From an uncultured Paracoccaceae bacterium (lineage in GTDB: Bacteria; Pseudomonadota; Alphaproteobacteria; Rhodobacterales; Rhodobacteraceae), in the NCBI GenBank assembly GCA_947495795.1, contig CANMAI010000004.1, positions 248,001 through 312,000 of the forward strand: a stretch of DNA of 64,000 nucleotides. The letters are read 5' to 3'. The position numbers and the translations under genes were made by a program. Under the pieces are notes generated by a model. The model saw only the letters and a program-made list of their open reading frames with translations. It was not told the DNA's origin and searched no databases. Shown here in pieces: positions 33,842 through 43,497 of this stretch (positions are counted from its first letter, which is position 1; each line of letters starts with the position of its first letter).

Positions 33842-34556
33842 TACACCTGCACAGCCCAGCAGCGCGCTCAAAAGCCAGATCCTCAAGGATCCGAGCGTGA
33901 TCCTTGAGGATCGCGACCTGATGGCAGCCCTTCTGGAGGCTGGTGGCACAGCCTCCGAAGGCCGCAATGTCGTCGATCTTCGCGGCAAACTGGTGGACAG
34001 GCTGGAAGACAGGCTTGATCAGCTCGAAGAGACCCACCGTACCGTGATTGCGGCAGCCTACGAGAACCTCGCAGGCACCCAGCAAATCCACCGCGCTGTC
34101 CTCGCACTTCTCGATGCAACCGACTTCAAGGATTTTCTGAATATTCTCGCGCAGGATATCGCCAACATCCTCTCGCTTGATGTCATCCGCCTAGGTCTGG
34201 AATCAAGCTCCGCGGCACCGGGTCAGGCCCTCGGCCCCGAAGGCCCGCTGGCCACCACCGTGATCGCGCTGCCCAAAGGTAGCATCGATGCTTACCTCAC
34301 GGGCAACCCCGAAATCACTCCCCGCCGCGTCACCCTGCGCCCAACACGCGCAGAAATGGACGGTCTTTACACCAACCAGCAAAAATGGGTTCAATCCGAA
34401 GCCCTGATCAAACTGGATCTCGGCCAAGGCACTCTCCCCGGCCTGCTCGCGCTCGGCTGCGAAGACAGCCAACGCTTTCATCCCGATCAGGGCGCGGACC
34501 TGCTGAACTTCTTTGGATTGGCCTTCGAGAAGATGCTGAGACGGTGGTTAGCCTAG
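33834..34556 (+). CDS. DUF484 family protein
   Basis: A 240-residue protein with a TTG start overlapping the transaldolase stop by eight bases. It contains the DUF484 helical region ([41 protein letters not shown]) and a C-terminal GAF-like domain ([17 protein letters not shown] at the end). The family is often encoded just before xerC (E. coli yigA-xerC) and may help chromosome segregation or division, but no biochemical role is established. The usual xerC neighbour is 1.5 kb further on. Confidence 0.87.
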   Translation: MSDTPAQPSSALKSQILKDPSVILEDRDLMAALLEAGGTASEGRNVVDLRGKLVDRLEDRLDQLEETHRTVIAAAYENLAGTQQIHRAVLALLDATDFKDFLNILAQDIANILSLDVIRLGLESSSAAPGQALGPEGPLATTVIALPKGSIDAYLTGNPEITPRRVTLRPTRAEMDGLYTNQQKWVQSEALIKLDLGQGTLPGLLALGCEDSQRFHPDQGADLLNFFGLAFEKMLRRWLA

Positions 34557-34653
34557 CAGGCAATCCTGCACACCGACTTTGGCACAGATGGGCCTATAGA
34601 GCCGTTTTGCCGCCTTGGTGCCGGATACAAAGAAGTCAAGGTGGTCAAAAGCG

Positions 34654-35289
34654 CTACTCTTCCCACCCTTCCTCATAATGCGTGCCGTCGCAAAAAGGCT
34701 TGTTCTTTGAAAGTCCGCACCGGCACAAAACATACTTCGCCCGGCTTGCCCCAACCCCGTTAAACTCGGCGTCCAAGGCCACATTCCTCACATGATACGG
34801 TCCGTTCTTCTCCACACGAATCTCAACATCACCCGTTGTCAGATGCTGCGGTACCTGCCCGCCCAGGCTCACCCGCAAGGCACCCGAAGGGCAGGCTGCC
34901 ATCACATCCATGATCTCCGCAAGCGTCCCGCCTTCAGGCTGGATCCACGGCTTTTCGGCTGGCTTGAAAACATTTCCTGCCCGCCTGGCGCACTCCCCCG
35001 CATGTGAGCAGAGCACGGGCGTGTAGGAAATCGTCACATCCTGCCCCTCGATCTCACCCTTGTACGTCAGCGCAGCATTTCGGATCTCGCTGTGATCGGG
35101 CGCGGAGGAGAAGCCCGAATCCCCGTGCGAACCATCGCAAAACGGCTTGTTCCCCGAGGCTCCACATCGGCAAAGAGCGGCCACATCGCCCGTCTCGATT
35201 TCCGCTCCCGCATGGGCCTTCAATACGGGCGGCGCCATCACCACCAAAGGCCCGTCTTCGCGCAGTACAATCTTCGTCTCAGCACTCAT
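34654..35289 (-). CDS. CDGSH iron-sulfur domain protein (MitoNEET-like tandem)
   Basis: A 211-residue protein with two CDGSH-type cluster sites: CRCGASGNKPFCDGSH near 40-55 and CRCGLSKNKPFCDGTH near the C-terminus. A divergent 4Fe-4S-like middle region (CSHAGECARRAGN, ACPSGALRV) matches Fer4_19. Each CDGSH site would hold a redox-active 2Fe-2S cluster with 3Cys-1His ligation. It is inserted, in opposite orientation, between DUF484 and the SH3 protein. Role probably in iron-sulfur or redox homeostasis. Confidence 0.9.
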   Translation of the reverse strand: MSAETKIVLREDGPLVVMAPPVLKAHAGAEIETGDVAALCRCGASGNKPFCDGSHGDSGFSSAPDHSEIRNAALTYKGEIEGQDVTISYTPVLCSHAGECARRAGNVFKPAEKPWIQPEGGTLAEIMDVMAACPSGALRVSLGGQVPQHLTTGDVEIRVEKNGPYHVRNVALDAEFNGVGASRAKYVLCRCGLSKNKPFCDGTHYEEGWEE

Positions 35290-35455
35290 GGATCGCCCCC
35301 TTCTTTAAAGAAAGAGTGGCACATCCTGGCCTCTCTGGAAAAGAAAATCGCGACCTTTCGCATAGCTTGTCGGCCTGCCCAGACGCAAATTGAGGAACAA
35401 AACGGTGCTTCAAGGCATTTCCTTACCGAAGTCTGAACGTATGGAGAGTCTTGTC

Positions 35456-35950
35456 ATGTCACATTTTACCTCTGATTTTCTCTCATGGGTCACGGCCTCC
35501 GCCTTTGGTGCGGCTGTGGTAACGCAGAGTGCCTTTTGGCAGGGTAGTGACATACAGATCAGCACGTCGCAGCTGAGGGAAGCATCGGAAGATGCCCCTA
35601 TTCTGCTCGCTTCGACAAATGACGATATTACCGAGATCCGGGAGATGATCGGAACGTTGAACACTCCAAAAGCCGAACCCATCAAAATGGCCGTGCTGAT
35701 ACCTGTGGAGTTCAACCCTTCAGGCATGGAGATCGAGCAAAGCCCTGTGGGCACTTCTGCACGCGCGGGTATCGTCACCGGCAGCAGCGTCAATCTCCGT
35801 TCCGGGCCGGGCACAGGCAACGCCGTTGTCGGGCGCGCCTATAAGGGAGAGCCATTGGAGATCACCGGCCAAAGCGCGGGCGTTTGGCAACAGGTGCGCC
35901 TGTCTTCGGGTGAGATCGCCTGGATCCACGGCAACTTCATCGACACATAG
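35456..35950 (+). CDS. SH3 domain-containing exported protein
   Basis: A 164-residue protein with a short hydrophobic N-terminus (MSHFTSDFLSWVTASAFGAA) and a C-terminal bacterial SH3 domain from about 106 (GSSVNLRSGPGTGNAVVGRA, PLEITGQSAGVWQQVRLSSG, WIHGNFI). Such domains bind peptidoglycan or ligands in the periplasm. The start at 35456 is preferred because GGAGAG lies before it; an ATG 15 bases earlier has a weaker signal. It sits between the CDGSH gene and xerC. Confidence 0.8.
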   Translation: MSHFTSDFLSWVTASAFGAAVVTQSAFWQGSDIQISTSQLREASEDAPILLASTNDDITEIREMIGTLNTPKAEPIKMAVLIPVEFNPSGMEIEQSPVGTSARAGIVTGSSVNLRSGPGTGNAVVGRAYKGEPLEITGQSAGVWQQVRLSSGEIAWIHGNFIDT

Positions 35951-36074
35951 ACCTGACAGCAGCACTGAAAGATCACTCCACCGGCAAAAATTGCCGCTGC
36001 ACCTGTCCTTGAACGCTTAGTTCGAGCACAATAGCGTCAAAGCAGGGCAGACGACCCTGCAGGAGATAGGTCCG

Positions 36075-37022
36075 TTGAGCAGCCAGATACCCAAAGTCGC
36101 AGCTTCGGAAGGTGCTGAAGCTCTCCTGCGCGCATGGCTTGCCAGCCTTGCTGGCCTGCAAGACGCAAGCACTCATACGATCACGGCATATCAGCACGAT
36201 GTTGCGGGCTTTCTGGGCTTTCTCGGTCAACACTGGGGCGGGCCAGCCGGCCGTGCTACGCTCGGCGAAATCACCATCCGGGACATGCGCGCCTGGATGG
36301 CCTCAGAACGCGCACGCGGGATCGAAGCGCGCTCTCTGGCCCGCGCACTCTCTGCAGTCAAATCCTTTTATCGCTGGCTCGCGGAACATGAAGGCGTAGA
36401 GGCTTCAGCTGTTGCCGCCACCAAATCGCCCCGCCTCAAGCAGCGCCTGCCGCGCCCCATCCCCGCCGAGGCTGCGAAAGCCCTTATATCTGACACAGTG
36501 CTTATGCACGAAGAGCCCTGGATCAACGCGCGCGACGCTGCACTCCTCACCCTCCTCTACGGCTGCGGCCTTCGTATCTCCGAAGCGCTTGGCCTCACAC
36601 ACAGCACACTCCCCTGGGGCGAAACAATCCGCATTACCGGCAAGGGAAACAAAACCCGTATCGTCCCCGTACTCCCACAGGTTCGGGAGGCCGTGGCAAA
36701 TTACCTTAAGCTCTGCCCCCACCCGGCGGCACCCGATGCCCCCATCTTCCGCGGTTTCCGGGGCGGCCCGCTCAACCCCGCAATTGTACAGAAACTTGTA
36801 CGCGATCTCCGGCACCTCACCGGGCTACCGGAGACCACGACCCCCCATGCGCTCCGCCACAGCTTCGCCACGCATCTTCTTGAGGCGGGTGGAGACCTCC
36901 GGACAATTCAGGATCTGCTCGGCCATGCTTCGCTCTCGACAACGCAAACCTACACCGCTGTCAACCAAGCCCAACTTATGGATATCTACAGATCCGCTCA
37001 TCCCCGCCAGCGTAAAGCCTGA
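36075..37022 (+). CDS. xerC: Tyrosine recombinase XerC
   Basis: A 315-residue tyrosine recombinase with Arg167 (GCGLRISEAL), Lys190 (TGKGNKTR), His258/Arg261 (HALRHSFATHLL), His284 (LLGHASLSTTQTY) and nucleophile Tyr293. It resolves chromosome dimers at dif with XerD. The TTG start at 36075 has AGGAG upstream. The catalytic set is complete, and the length matches XerC rather than phage integrases. It lies near DUF484, its usual neighbour. Confidence 0.95.
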   Translation: MSSQIPKVAASEGAEALLRAWLASLAGLQDASTHTITAYQHDVAGFLGFLGQHWGGPAGRATLGEITIRDMRAWMASERARGIEARSLARALSAVKSFYRWLAEHEGVEASAVAATKSPRLKQRLPRPIPAEAAKALISDTVLMHEEPWINARDAALLTLLYGCGLRISEALGLTHSTLPWGETIRITGKGNKTRIVPVLPQVREAVANYLKLCPHPAAPDAPIFRGFRGGPLNPAIVQKLVRDLRHLTGLPETTTPHALRHSFATHLLEAGGDLRTIQDLLGHASLSTTQTYTAVNQAQLMDIYRSAHPRQRKA

Positions 37023-37074
37023 GATACGAAATCTATATAAACCGAGAAGCTGAAAAGGATTTCCGGCTACTGGG

Positions 37075-37623
37075 TCAGCTGAACTTCAGGTCCATGTAAT
37101 TGCCACGCTTAACGCTTCCCATCTCATCGCACATCGGAAACTCGTGACGCTTCATGTTGTCGGACTCGAGCACCATCGGATAGGGCGTCTTCAGCCGGAC
37201 AGAGCTTTCCGTGATGGGCGCTTTTCCTGCCTGGCAAACCGCATCCCACTGCTTGGGCCCCCATTCGCCGTACTGCTTGGCATGGCCAAGCTCGTGGTAG
37301 AGCTGGATCACCGGCGGGAACGGCGTACCGCCGATTTTTCCGGTTTTGGACATGCTGAGATTAAAGAACACCACTCCGCTGCCCATCATCCGCGGCTCCA
37401 GATACTGCGATCCAAGCCCGCTGTCCTGACGGATGGGAAAGATGTAAATTGTTCCCGGCAACCCGCTGACATAATCGTAAATCACCTTTCCGGTGGCCGA
37501 GCCATCCTTGCCGGCGGCCAGCAAATCCTCCACTTCGTTCGCGCCGGTGCCATCCATGAAACTCGCATATCCCTCATCCAGGGCCTGCGCCTCACCAACC
37601 GATTTCAACATCTGAATAGCCAT
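37075..37623 (-). CDS. Putative secreted effector metallopeptidase (M91-like)
   Basis: A 182-residue soluble protein with HELGH at 110-114 in VIQLYHELGHAKQYGE and a downstream segment SDNMKRHEFPMCDEMG (third ligand candidate Glu153) followed by RGNYMDL. This is the layout of peptidase family M91, whose known members are type III effectors of the NleD type. Upstream there is a GSGVVFFNL strand as in the family. GGAAGGGAAG precedes the ATG at 37623. No secretion signal peptide is seen. It is convergent with xerC and beside the RTX adhesin gene. Substrate unknown. Confidence 0.75.
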   Translation of the reverse strand: MAIQMLKSVGEAQALDEGYASFMDGTGANEVEDLLAAGKDGSATGKVIYDYVSGLPGTIYIFPIRQDSGLGSQYLEPRMMGSGVVFFNLSMSKTGKIGGTPFPPVIQLYHELGHAKQYGEWGPKQWDAVCQAGKAPITESSVRLKTPYPMVLESDNMKRHEFPMCDEMGSVKRGNYMDLKFS

Positions 37624-38006
37624 ATCTTCCCTTCCAATAGCCGCGCATCGCCGATCGGCCGTGCGCAATACAAGTCACACATTGCAACCAACACATTGGC
37701 AGCGCTGTCACGAAAACGTTAGCAGGTGGCTGAGGCCCATCTGTTCGGATGGAGACACCCAGCACCTGATGAAGATGAGGGTGCGCAGATTTGACCAGTG
37801 GATTGTCGTTTGCACGACAGAGAGCAGCCCGAGCCGTCATGCGCATTCTCCAATGAAACAAAGTCAACTGGCAGAAGATTAGTATTTTTTCTCAAGGCCT
37901 TCGAATAATCCGGCATGCCCATGCGTAACGGATGCAGGGCGAGTGTTCACCTGCCCAGTTTTGACCCAACCACCGCAGAGCGGCCCATTTCACGGGAGCA
38001 TGAAGT
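37624..38006. other. Intergenic region before the RTX protein
   Basis: These 383 bases have no gene that I can support. They hold the divergent promoters of the peptidase-like gene and the RTX protein. The part near the RTX gene has a run of T (AGTATTTTTTCTC) and a GGGAG ribosome site close to 37996. No known operator motif is recognised. Confidence 0.6.
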
Positions 38007-41000
38007 ATGCCTATCACACCGATTGAAAGTACGAACGAGCAAGTCCAGCTCGAAACGGAAAACCAGATCGCCCAGATCGCAGCCGATGCACTTGTCGATA
38101 ACCGAAACCCGGTAGAAGACGCTGATCTTGATGGCGTTCTCGGAAGTGTCGAAGATCTTACTGTGCTCGTCGACGGCACAATTCTCGGAGATGAAGACGG
38201 TATCCTGCTCAACGAAGAGGCTGTGAGTGGCACAGTTTATGTGAGTGAGAGCGGCACGGTTACAGGCCAGTCAGATGGTATCGTAAATCAGGGCGAAGAT
38301 GGCCTCACGATCAACAAAGGCACAGTCAGAAGCGCCGAGGACGAGGCGCTTGAAGCAATCGGAGAAAATGCGCGGATCATCAATACCGGCTCTCTCTTTG
38401 CAGGCGATAACGGTATCGAGATAGACAGTGCAAACCATCAGCTGGCGGTAAACATCGGAACTGTCTCGGCCCTTGATGCCGGTGTCGAAGCTGGCGGTTT
38501 TGACGGAACCGTCCTCAACAGCGGAACAATATTTGGGGGCGAAGAGGGCGTGTTCCTGGAAGAAGGCGAAGGCGTCTTGATCAATACCGGCAGCATTACT
38601 GGCGTAGATGATGGCGTACAAATTGACGGTTCGCGCGCATTCTTTCTTAACACCGGGTTTGTTTCTTCCTTCGAAACCGCTGTCTCAGTGGACGACAACC
38701 GCGCCATCATCATCAACACCGGAACGATCGAGGGGGTAGAAGAGGCTGTCGAATTCTCCAGCACTACGGGCACTCTCATCAACAGTGGCACAATCGGTGC
38801 CACAGTGGCTCCCCGCTCAATCGAAGGCTCAGGCGGCACAGAGTATATCTTCAACTCCGGAACGCTCGAGGGCAGCGTCTCCCTCGATGGTGGCGACGAC
38901 TTTTTCGATGGCCGTGGGGGCAATGTACAGCAGATCGTCTTCGGCGAAGCGGGCAACGACTTTCTGATCGGTGGCAACACTGCAGACAGGATCAACGGCG
39001 GCGGCGGCAACGACATCGTCCTCGGTCTCCTCGGCGCCGATACCCTGTACGGCGGCGCAGGCAATGACCTGGTCGAGGGTGGGGGCGGCAACGATACCCT
39101 GAACGGCGGCGCCGGAAACGATATTTTGCGCGGCGGTTTCGGGGCCGACATTCTAAACGGCGACTCAGGCGACGATATTCTTGATGGCGGCGCGGGCAAT
39201 GATGTTCTTGCCGGCGGCGTTGGTGCAGACGTCTTCAAATTCAGTGGCAACGCAGGCAATGACACGATCACTGACTGGGAAGACGGCGTTGATCGCCTCG
39301 ACATCACTGCCTTCGGCATCACCGATGTAAACGTGATTGCCAGCGCCATTTCCAATGTTGGCGATGATGCTGTTGTGGATCTCACAGCTTTCGGCGGAAC
39401 AGGCCAGATCACACTGGTCGGACAGGCTGGGCAGATCGACGCGACAGATTTCGTTCTTTCGGAGGATCTGATCCAGAGTGGGTCCACACTGATCGAACTG
39501 GGGGTCGCGGACGAAACGGTTCAGATCGCTGCAGATGTTACAATTAATACGCTGGACAACGATCCAAACACCAACTTCGACACGATCAATTCGGAAGTTG
39601 CAGGCGTAACGCTTCTGATGGATGGTTCCGTCACATCTGAAGGCTCCGCAATCAACTTCTCGAACACCGCAACAGATGCAACAATCCGCATTGGCGCAAC
39701 AGGCGCGGTGGAAGGTGCCGCCAGCGGCATCACAACATTCGGTACCGATACGCGCATCATAAACGACGGCGCTGTCTCCTCTAACCTCGTCGGCGTGGAA
39801 CTCAGCGGCAACAACTCAAGCCTCATGAACAACGGTACGATCATCGCCTCCGATGATGGCGTGCAAGCTACGCTTGGCGACGAGATCGTGATCGTGAACA
39901 ATGGCCTGATAAGGGGTCGCCAAGGTGACGGCGTCGAAATGGCGGGCAATGACCGCACTCTCGTCAACAACGGAACCATCCGCGGCCGAGAAGAGGGCGT
40001 CAGTGCCGGAGACGCAGATAGCGTGCGGCACAACGTTCACAACTCCGGCGACATTCTGGGGGGCACAGCCGGGATCCTGATGCAGGGCCGCAATGGCTTT
40101 ATCACCAACTCCGGCACTGTCGAAGGCGGCGAGGACGGCATTCGCATCTCGGGCGATGGCGAGGACGGCAATGGAGCTGCGTTTGATCTTGGCTTCAACT
40201 TCACGATTGAAAACTCAGGTACAATCACCGGCGGCGCTGAAGGTATCATCATAGATGAGCTGGCAGGTGGAAGTGGCGAGTTTGCTCCAAACATTACCAT
40301 CGTGAACTCAGGTACGATCTCAGCCACAAACGGTCCCCGCGCCATCGAAGGCTCCAGCGGCCAAGAGACGGTGATAAACTCTGGCACACTCCAAGGCAAC
40401 GTCTCTCTTGATGGCGGCAACGACATCTTCGACGGACGGGGCGGTACAGTCACTGGCACAGTCTTCGGTGAAGTTGGAGATGACACATTCATCGGCGGCC
40501 AGGAGGCGGACAGGTTCAACGGCGGGTCAGGCGAAGACGTCGCTTTCGGATTTGCTGGTGCCGATCTGCTGATCGGTGCAGGTGGAGATGATGTGCTCGA
40601 AGGCGGCGGCGGCAACGATGATCTTCGCGGTGGGGGCGGCAACGATACCCTGCGCGGTGGCTTCGGCGCAGACACGCTTCAGGGCTTTGGCGGCGATGAT
40701 ATCCTCGACGGCGGCGCAGGCAACGACGTGCTTATCGGTGGTGTGGGTGCAGATATGTTCCAGTTTCGCGGCAACGCGGGCGACGACCGCATCTTCGCCT
40801 GGGAAGATGGCACCGATCTCCTCGACGTTTCCGCCTACGGGGTCACAGACCCACTTCAGCTGGAAGCCGCAATATCCAACATCGGCAATAACGCCGTGGT
40901 GGATCTTGCAGCCCTTGGCGGCACAGGCTCCGTCACTCTCGTAGGCCAAGCTGGCCTTATAGACGCCGCAGACTTTCTGCTGCCGGAAGAAGCCATCCTG

Positions 41001-41009
41001 GTCGGATAG
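38007..41009 (+). CDS. Large RTX (calcium-binding repeat) secreted protein with duplicated architecture
   Basis: A 1000-residue protein without a signal peptide, of type I secretion character. It has two homologous halves of about 490-510 residues. Each half begins with a right-handed beta-helix-like stretch of short repeats (NTGTI, NSGTI, INNGTI patterns), then an RTX block of GGxGNDxL nonapeptides (residues about 313-412 and 821-920), and closes with the same cap DWEDGVDRLDITAFG...VTLVGQAG. Calcium would fold the RTX part outside the cell. It may be an adhesin or matrix protein. No HlyB/HlyD/TolC-type genes are in the window. The start ATG follows GGGAG. Confidence 0.9.
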   Translation: MPITPIESTNEQVQLETENQIAQIAADALVDNRNPVEDADLDGVLGSVEDLTVLVDGTILGDEDGILLNEEAVSGTVYVSESGTVTGQSDGIVNQGEDGLTINKGTVRSAEDEALEAIGENARIINTGSLFAGDNGIEIDSANHQLAVNIGTVSALDAGVEAGGFDGTVLNSGTIFGGEEGVFLEEGEGVLINTGSITGVDDGVQIDGSRAFFLNTGFVSSFETAVSVDDNRAIIINTGTIEGVEEAVEFSSTTGTLINSGTIGATVAPRSIEGSGGTEYIFNSGTLEGSVSLDGGDDFFDGRGGNVQQIVFGEAGNDFLIGGNTADRINGGGGNDIVLGLLGADTLYGGAGNDLVEGGGGNDTLNGGAGNDILRGGFGADILNGDSGDDILDGGAGNDVLAGGVGADVFKFSGNAGNDTITDWEDGVDRLDITAFGITDVNVIASAISNVGDDAVVDLTAFGGTGQITLVGQAGQIDATDFVLSEDLIQSGSTLIELGVADETVQIAADVTINTLDNDPNTNFDTINSEVAGVTLLMDGSVTSEGSAINFSNTATDATIRIGATGAVEGAASGITTFGTDTRIINDGAVSSNLVGVELSGNNSSLMNNGTIIASDDGVQATLGDEIVIVNNGLIRGRQGDGVEMAGNDRTLVNNGTIRGREEGVSAGDADSVRHNVHNSGDILGGTAGILMQGRNGFITNSGTVEGGEDGIRISGDGEDGNGAAFDLGFNFTIENSGTITGGAEGIIIDELAGGSGEFAPNITIVNSGTISATNGPRAIEGSSGQETVINSGTLQGNVSLDGGNDIFDGRGGTVTGTVFGEVGDDTFIGGQEADRFNGGSGEDVAFGFAGADLLIGAGGDDVLEGGGGNDDLRGGGGNDTLRGGFGADTLQGFGGDDILDGGAGNDVLIGGVGADMFQFRGNAGDDRIFAWEDGTDLLDVSAYGVTDPLQLEAAISNIGNNAVVDLAALGGTGSVTLVGQAGLIDAADFLLPEEAILVG
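38943..39242 (+). repeat. RTX nonapeptide block 1 within the adhesin
   Basis: This part encodes residues 313-412, a run of GGxGND/GGAGNDxL calcium-binding nonapeptides with GGFGADIL variants. Its counterpart is the block at 40467-40766. Confidence 0.85.
40467..40766 (+). repeat. RTX nonapeptide block 2 within the adhesin
   Basis: This part encodes residues 821-920 and repeats block 1 nearly unit for unit (GGAGNDVLIGGVGADMF against GGAGNDVLAGGVGADVF), pointing to a duplication of the whole half-protein. Confidence 0.85.
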
Positions 41010-41026
41010 TCTCTGACTTACCCAAA

Positions 41027-41056
41027 CCGCCGCAGGCTTATCTCAGCCTGCGGCGG
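41027..41056 (+). terminator. Hairpin between the RTX gene and the cupredoxin gene
   Basis: A perfect 11-bp stem CCGCCGCAGGC/GCCTGCGGCGG with an 8-base loop, 18 bases after the RTX stop. It is not followed by a T run, so it could be a terminator or a processing/stability structure upstream of the cupredoxin gene. Confidence 0.5.
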
Positions 41057-41105
41057 AAACACCAACGGCCCTTCAAAAGCCTCATAAAACCAAAGGGAAA
41101 CTCCC

Positions 41106-41414
41106 ATGAAACGCTTCATCACAACACTGGCCATGATGGCCACTCTCGCCTCTCCCACATTCGCTGCGGATCACAAGGTTAAGATCGAGCGCGGTGCTTA
41201 TGTTCCGGCATCTCTCACAGTTGCCGCTGGCGATACAATTACCTTCACCAACCTCGGCCCCGCGCCCCATACGGCCACCGCCGTGAATGGCAGCTTCGAT
41301 ACCGGCCGCATGCGCAAAGGCGAAAGCAAGCGCGTCACGGTCTCCGGTTCGGGCAGCATCGCCTACTTCTGCGAGATCCATCCTGTGATGAAAGGCAGCG
41401 TTACGGCGCAGTAG
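41106..41414 (+). CDS. Cupredoxin (amicyanin/plastocyanin-like blue copper protein)
   Basis: A 102-residue exported blue-copper protein with signal peptide MKRFITTLAMMATLASPTFA. Type 1 copper ligands are His55 (APHTAT), Cys89, His92 and Met95 (FCEIHPVMKG). The short CxxHxxM loop is that of amicyanin and other plastocyanin-like electron carriers. It would shuttle electrons in the periplasm. It follows the RTX gene by 96 bases with a hairpin between. No obvious redox partner gene is adjacent; the cytochrome P460-like gene lies 2 kb on. Confidence 0.92.
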   Translation: MKRFITTLAMMATLASPTFAADHKVKIERGAYVPASLTVAAGDTITFTNLGPAPHTATAVNGSFDTGRMRKGESKRVTVSGSGSIAYFCEIHPVMKGSVTAQ

Positions 41415-41538
41415 GCCTTGCACCACAACACTCAAATCGAGAGGCCCTGATAACAAAAACAATCATCAGCAAGTCTCTCGGTCAGGCCGTTTCCCCACAA
41501 ACGGCCCGGAGGGTGGCGCTGCTCCAATGGCGCCACCC

Positions 41539-43233
41539 TTACGCAGGAGCACCGCCCGCCCTGCGTATACTGATCGCATTCCAGATCGCCGAGAACAGTG
41601 TGTTGGGATCAATCGGTTTGGCCACATATTCATCCATCCCCTTGGAAAGATAATGCTCACGGTCGCCAACCATTGCATTGGCCGTAATCGCCACAATGGG
41701 CGAGCCGGAAGAGGGGCCCTGCATCTTGCGAATCGTCTGGGCCGCCATTGTGCCATCCATCTCGGGCATGAAAATATCCATCAGGATCAGGTCATAGGTA
41801 GATTTTTCCGCCGCGGCGATCGCCATCACGCCATTTTCAACAACATCCACCTGATGCCCTGCCCGGCCCAGAAGATGCTGCAGATGAAAGCGGTTCGTCT
41901 CATTGTCTTCCGCCACAAGGATGCGCAATCGGCTTGCTTCACGCGCCGCAGCACTGGCGCGAGCCAATTGGGCGCCGGCAGAAAGATCGGCCTTGTAGCG
42001 TACGGAGAAACGAAAAGCGCTGCCCTTGCCGGGTTCGCTCGTCACGTCCATCGCACCGCCCATCAGCTCCACAAGCTGCTTGGAAATGGCAAGCCCCAGC
42101 CCGGCCCCGCCATAGCGCCGTGAAACGGAAGCATCGCCCTGGAAAAACTGCTTGAAGAGCTGCTTTTGAAGCTCCCGTTCGATGCCGACGCCGGTATCGC
42201 GCACCGTGACGTTCAGCTGGCTCTCCTCCGGCCCAAGCGCATGATGCCCCATGCGCACCTCCACCTTGCCAGCTTCGGTAAATTTTACCGCATTGCCGAT
42301 CAGGTTCAAAAGCACCTGCCGGAACCGGGCAGCATCACCGATCATTGTCTCCGGCACCTCTTCCGAGATGTCCATGTTTAATTCCAGCCCCTTGCGCTCC
42401 GCCTGTCCTTCAAGCAACAGAACAGCACCCTCAAGAACCGTCCGAGGAGAGAAGCGCTGATTGGAAAGCTTTACCGATCCAACCTCCAGCTTCGAGTAGT
42501 CGAGTATATCATTGATCACGGCCAGCAGGCCTTCGGTCGCGTTGCTCGCCCTGTCGACAATCTCGCCCTGTTCGATACTCAGTTCGTCATCGCGCAACAG
42601 GTCAAGCATCCCCATCACACCATTCATCGGCGTGCGCACCTCATGGCTCATTGTAGCCAAGAATTCGGACTTGGCGCGGTTTGATTTCTCCGCCTGGCAT
42701 TGCGCCGCAACCAGTTCCTTGTTGCGTTGCTCAAGTTCATTCGTACGCGTCAGAACACGGGCTTCCAAAGCGTCGTTTGCATCCCGCAGCGCTCTCTCCG
42801 CGCGTTCCCGCTCACGAATTTCATGTGCCAGAACGTCGTTTTTCTCCTCCAGCGATGCCACACTCGGATCCATCGCCAGCCGCGGTGTCAGCCGCAACAG
42901 AGAGAACACCGCGACACAAGACAAAACACCAGCAACCGCCGAGACCAGAGCGGCAACCCCGTATACCGGCACCCAGAAGCTTGAAAGAATGACAATCTGC
43001 AACAAGCCCATCGCGGCCATGAAGGCACCGAATGCAGCAAGTGGGCTGAGAAAGAAGCTCTCTTTATGCCGATATGTAGCCACAAACAAAGTCGACGCAC
43101 AAATGAAGCATGAGATCGCGATCGTGCTGTAGGAAGCGACATAGAGCCATAACAGATCGGCACGCCAAATAAGACTCTGGCCGTATGGCTCAAAGCCCTC
43201 GGTCGAAAGGAAGCTCCAAAAAGCCGTTTGCAC
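41539..43233 (-). CDS. Hybrid sensor histidine kinase with receiver domain
   Basis: A 564-residue membrane kinase. The N-terminus has four hydrophobic helices (about 24-52, 60-83, 87-115), then a coiled coil (125-185), a HisKA dimerisation domain with His197 in [18 protein letters not shown], the HATPase motifs [20 protein letters not shown] and GAGLGLAIS, and a C-terminal receiver with Asp486 in [12 protein letters not shown]. It is likely to sense a membrane-linked signal. The partner regulator is not adjacent. Its gene is divergent from the cytochrome P460-like gene. Confidence 0.93.
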   Translation of the reverse strand: MQTAFWSFLSTEGFEPYGQSLIWRADLLWLYVASYSTIAISCFICASTLFVATYRHKESFFLSPLAAFGAFMAAMGLLQIVILSSFWVPVYGVAALVSAVAGVLSCVAVFSLLRLTPRLAMDPSVASLEEKNDVLAHEIRERERAERALRDANDALEARVLTRTNELEQRNKELVAAQCQAEKSNRAKSEFLATMSHEVRTPMNGVMGMLDLLRDDELSIEQGEIVDRASNATEGLLAVINDILDYSKLEVGSVKLSNQRFSPRTVLEGAVLLLEGQAERKGLELNMDISEEVPETMIGDAARFRQVLLNLIGNAVKFTEAGKVEVRMGHHALGPEESQLNVTVRDTGVGIERELQKQLFKQFFQGDASVSRRYGGAGLGLAISKQLVELMGGAMDVTSEPGKGSAFRFSVRYKADLSAGAQLARASAAAREASRLRILVAEDNETNRFHLQHLLGRAGHQVDVVENGVMAIAAAEKSTYDLILMDIFMPEMDGTMAAQTIRKMQGPSSGSPIVAITANAMVGDREHYLSKGMDEYVAKPIDPNTLFSAIWNAISIRRAGGAPA

Positions 43234-43497
43234 ATCAGTCTCCCGGCTACACCTCAGGTGGTGCTAATTTAAGTTGTCGCCCAAGTTTGTTAACAAGTCA
43301 TTAACACCCGTTAAGATTTATTACAAAGTTGAGAATCAACCTAAAGGGTGCACAATCTGTCTATCAGATGTTTCAATACTTTGCTTCTTTTTCACGTACA
43401 CGTGTAAATCTGTGGGGCGACGTCTGCATCCGGCACATGGCATGGTCTTCAGGCAAAATTGCCGCGTTGGCACAGAAAAACAAAAAGGACATCGTTC

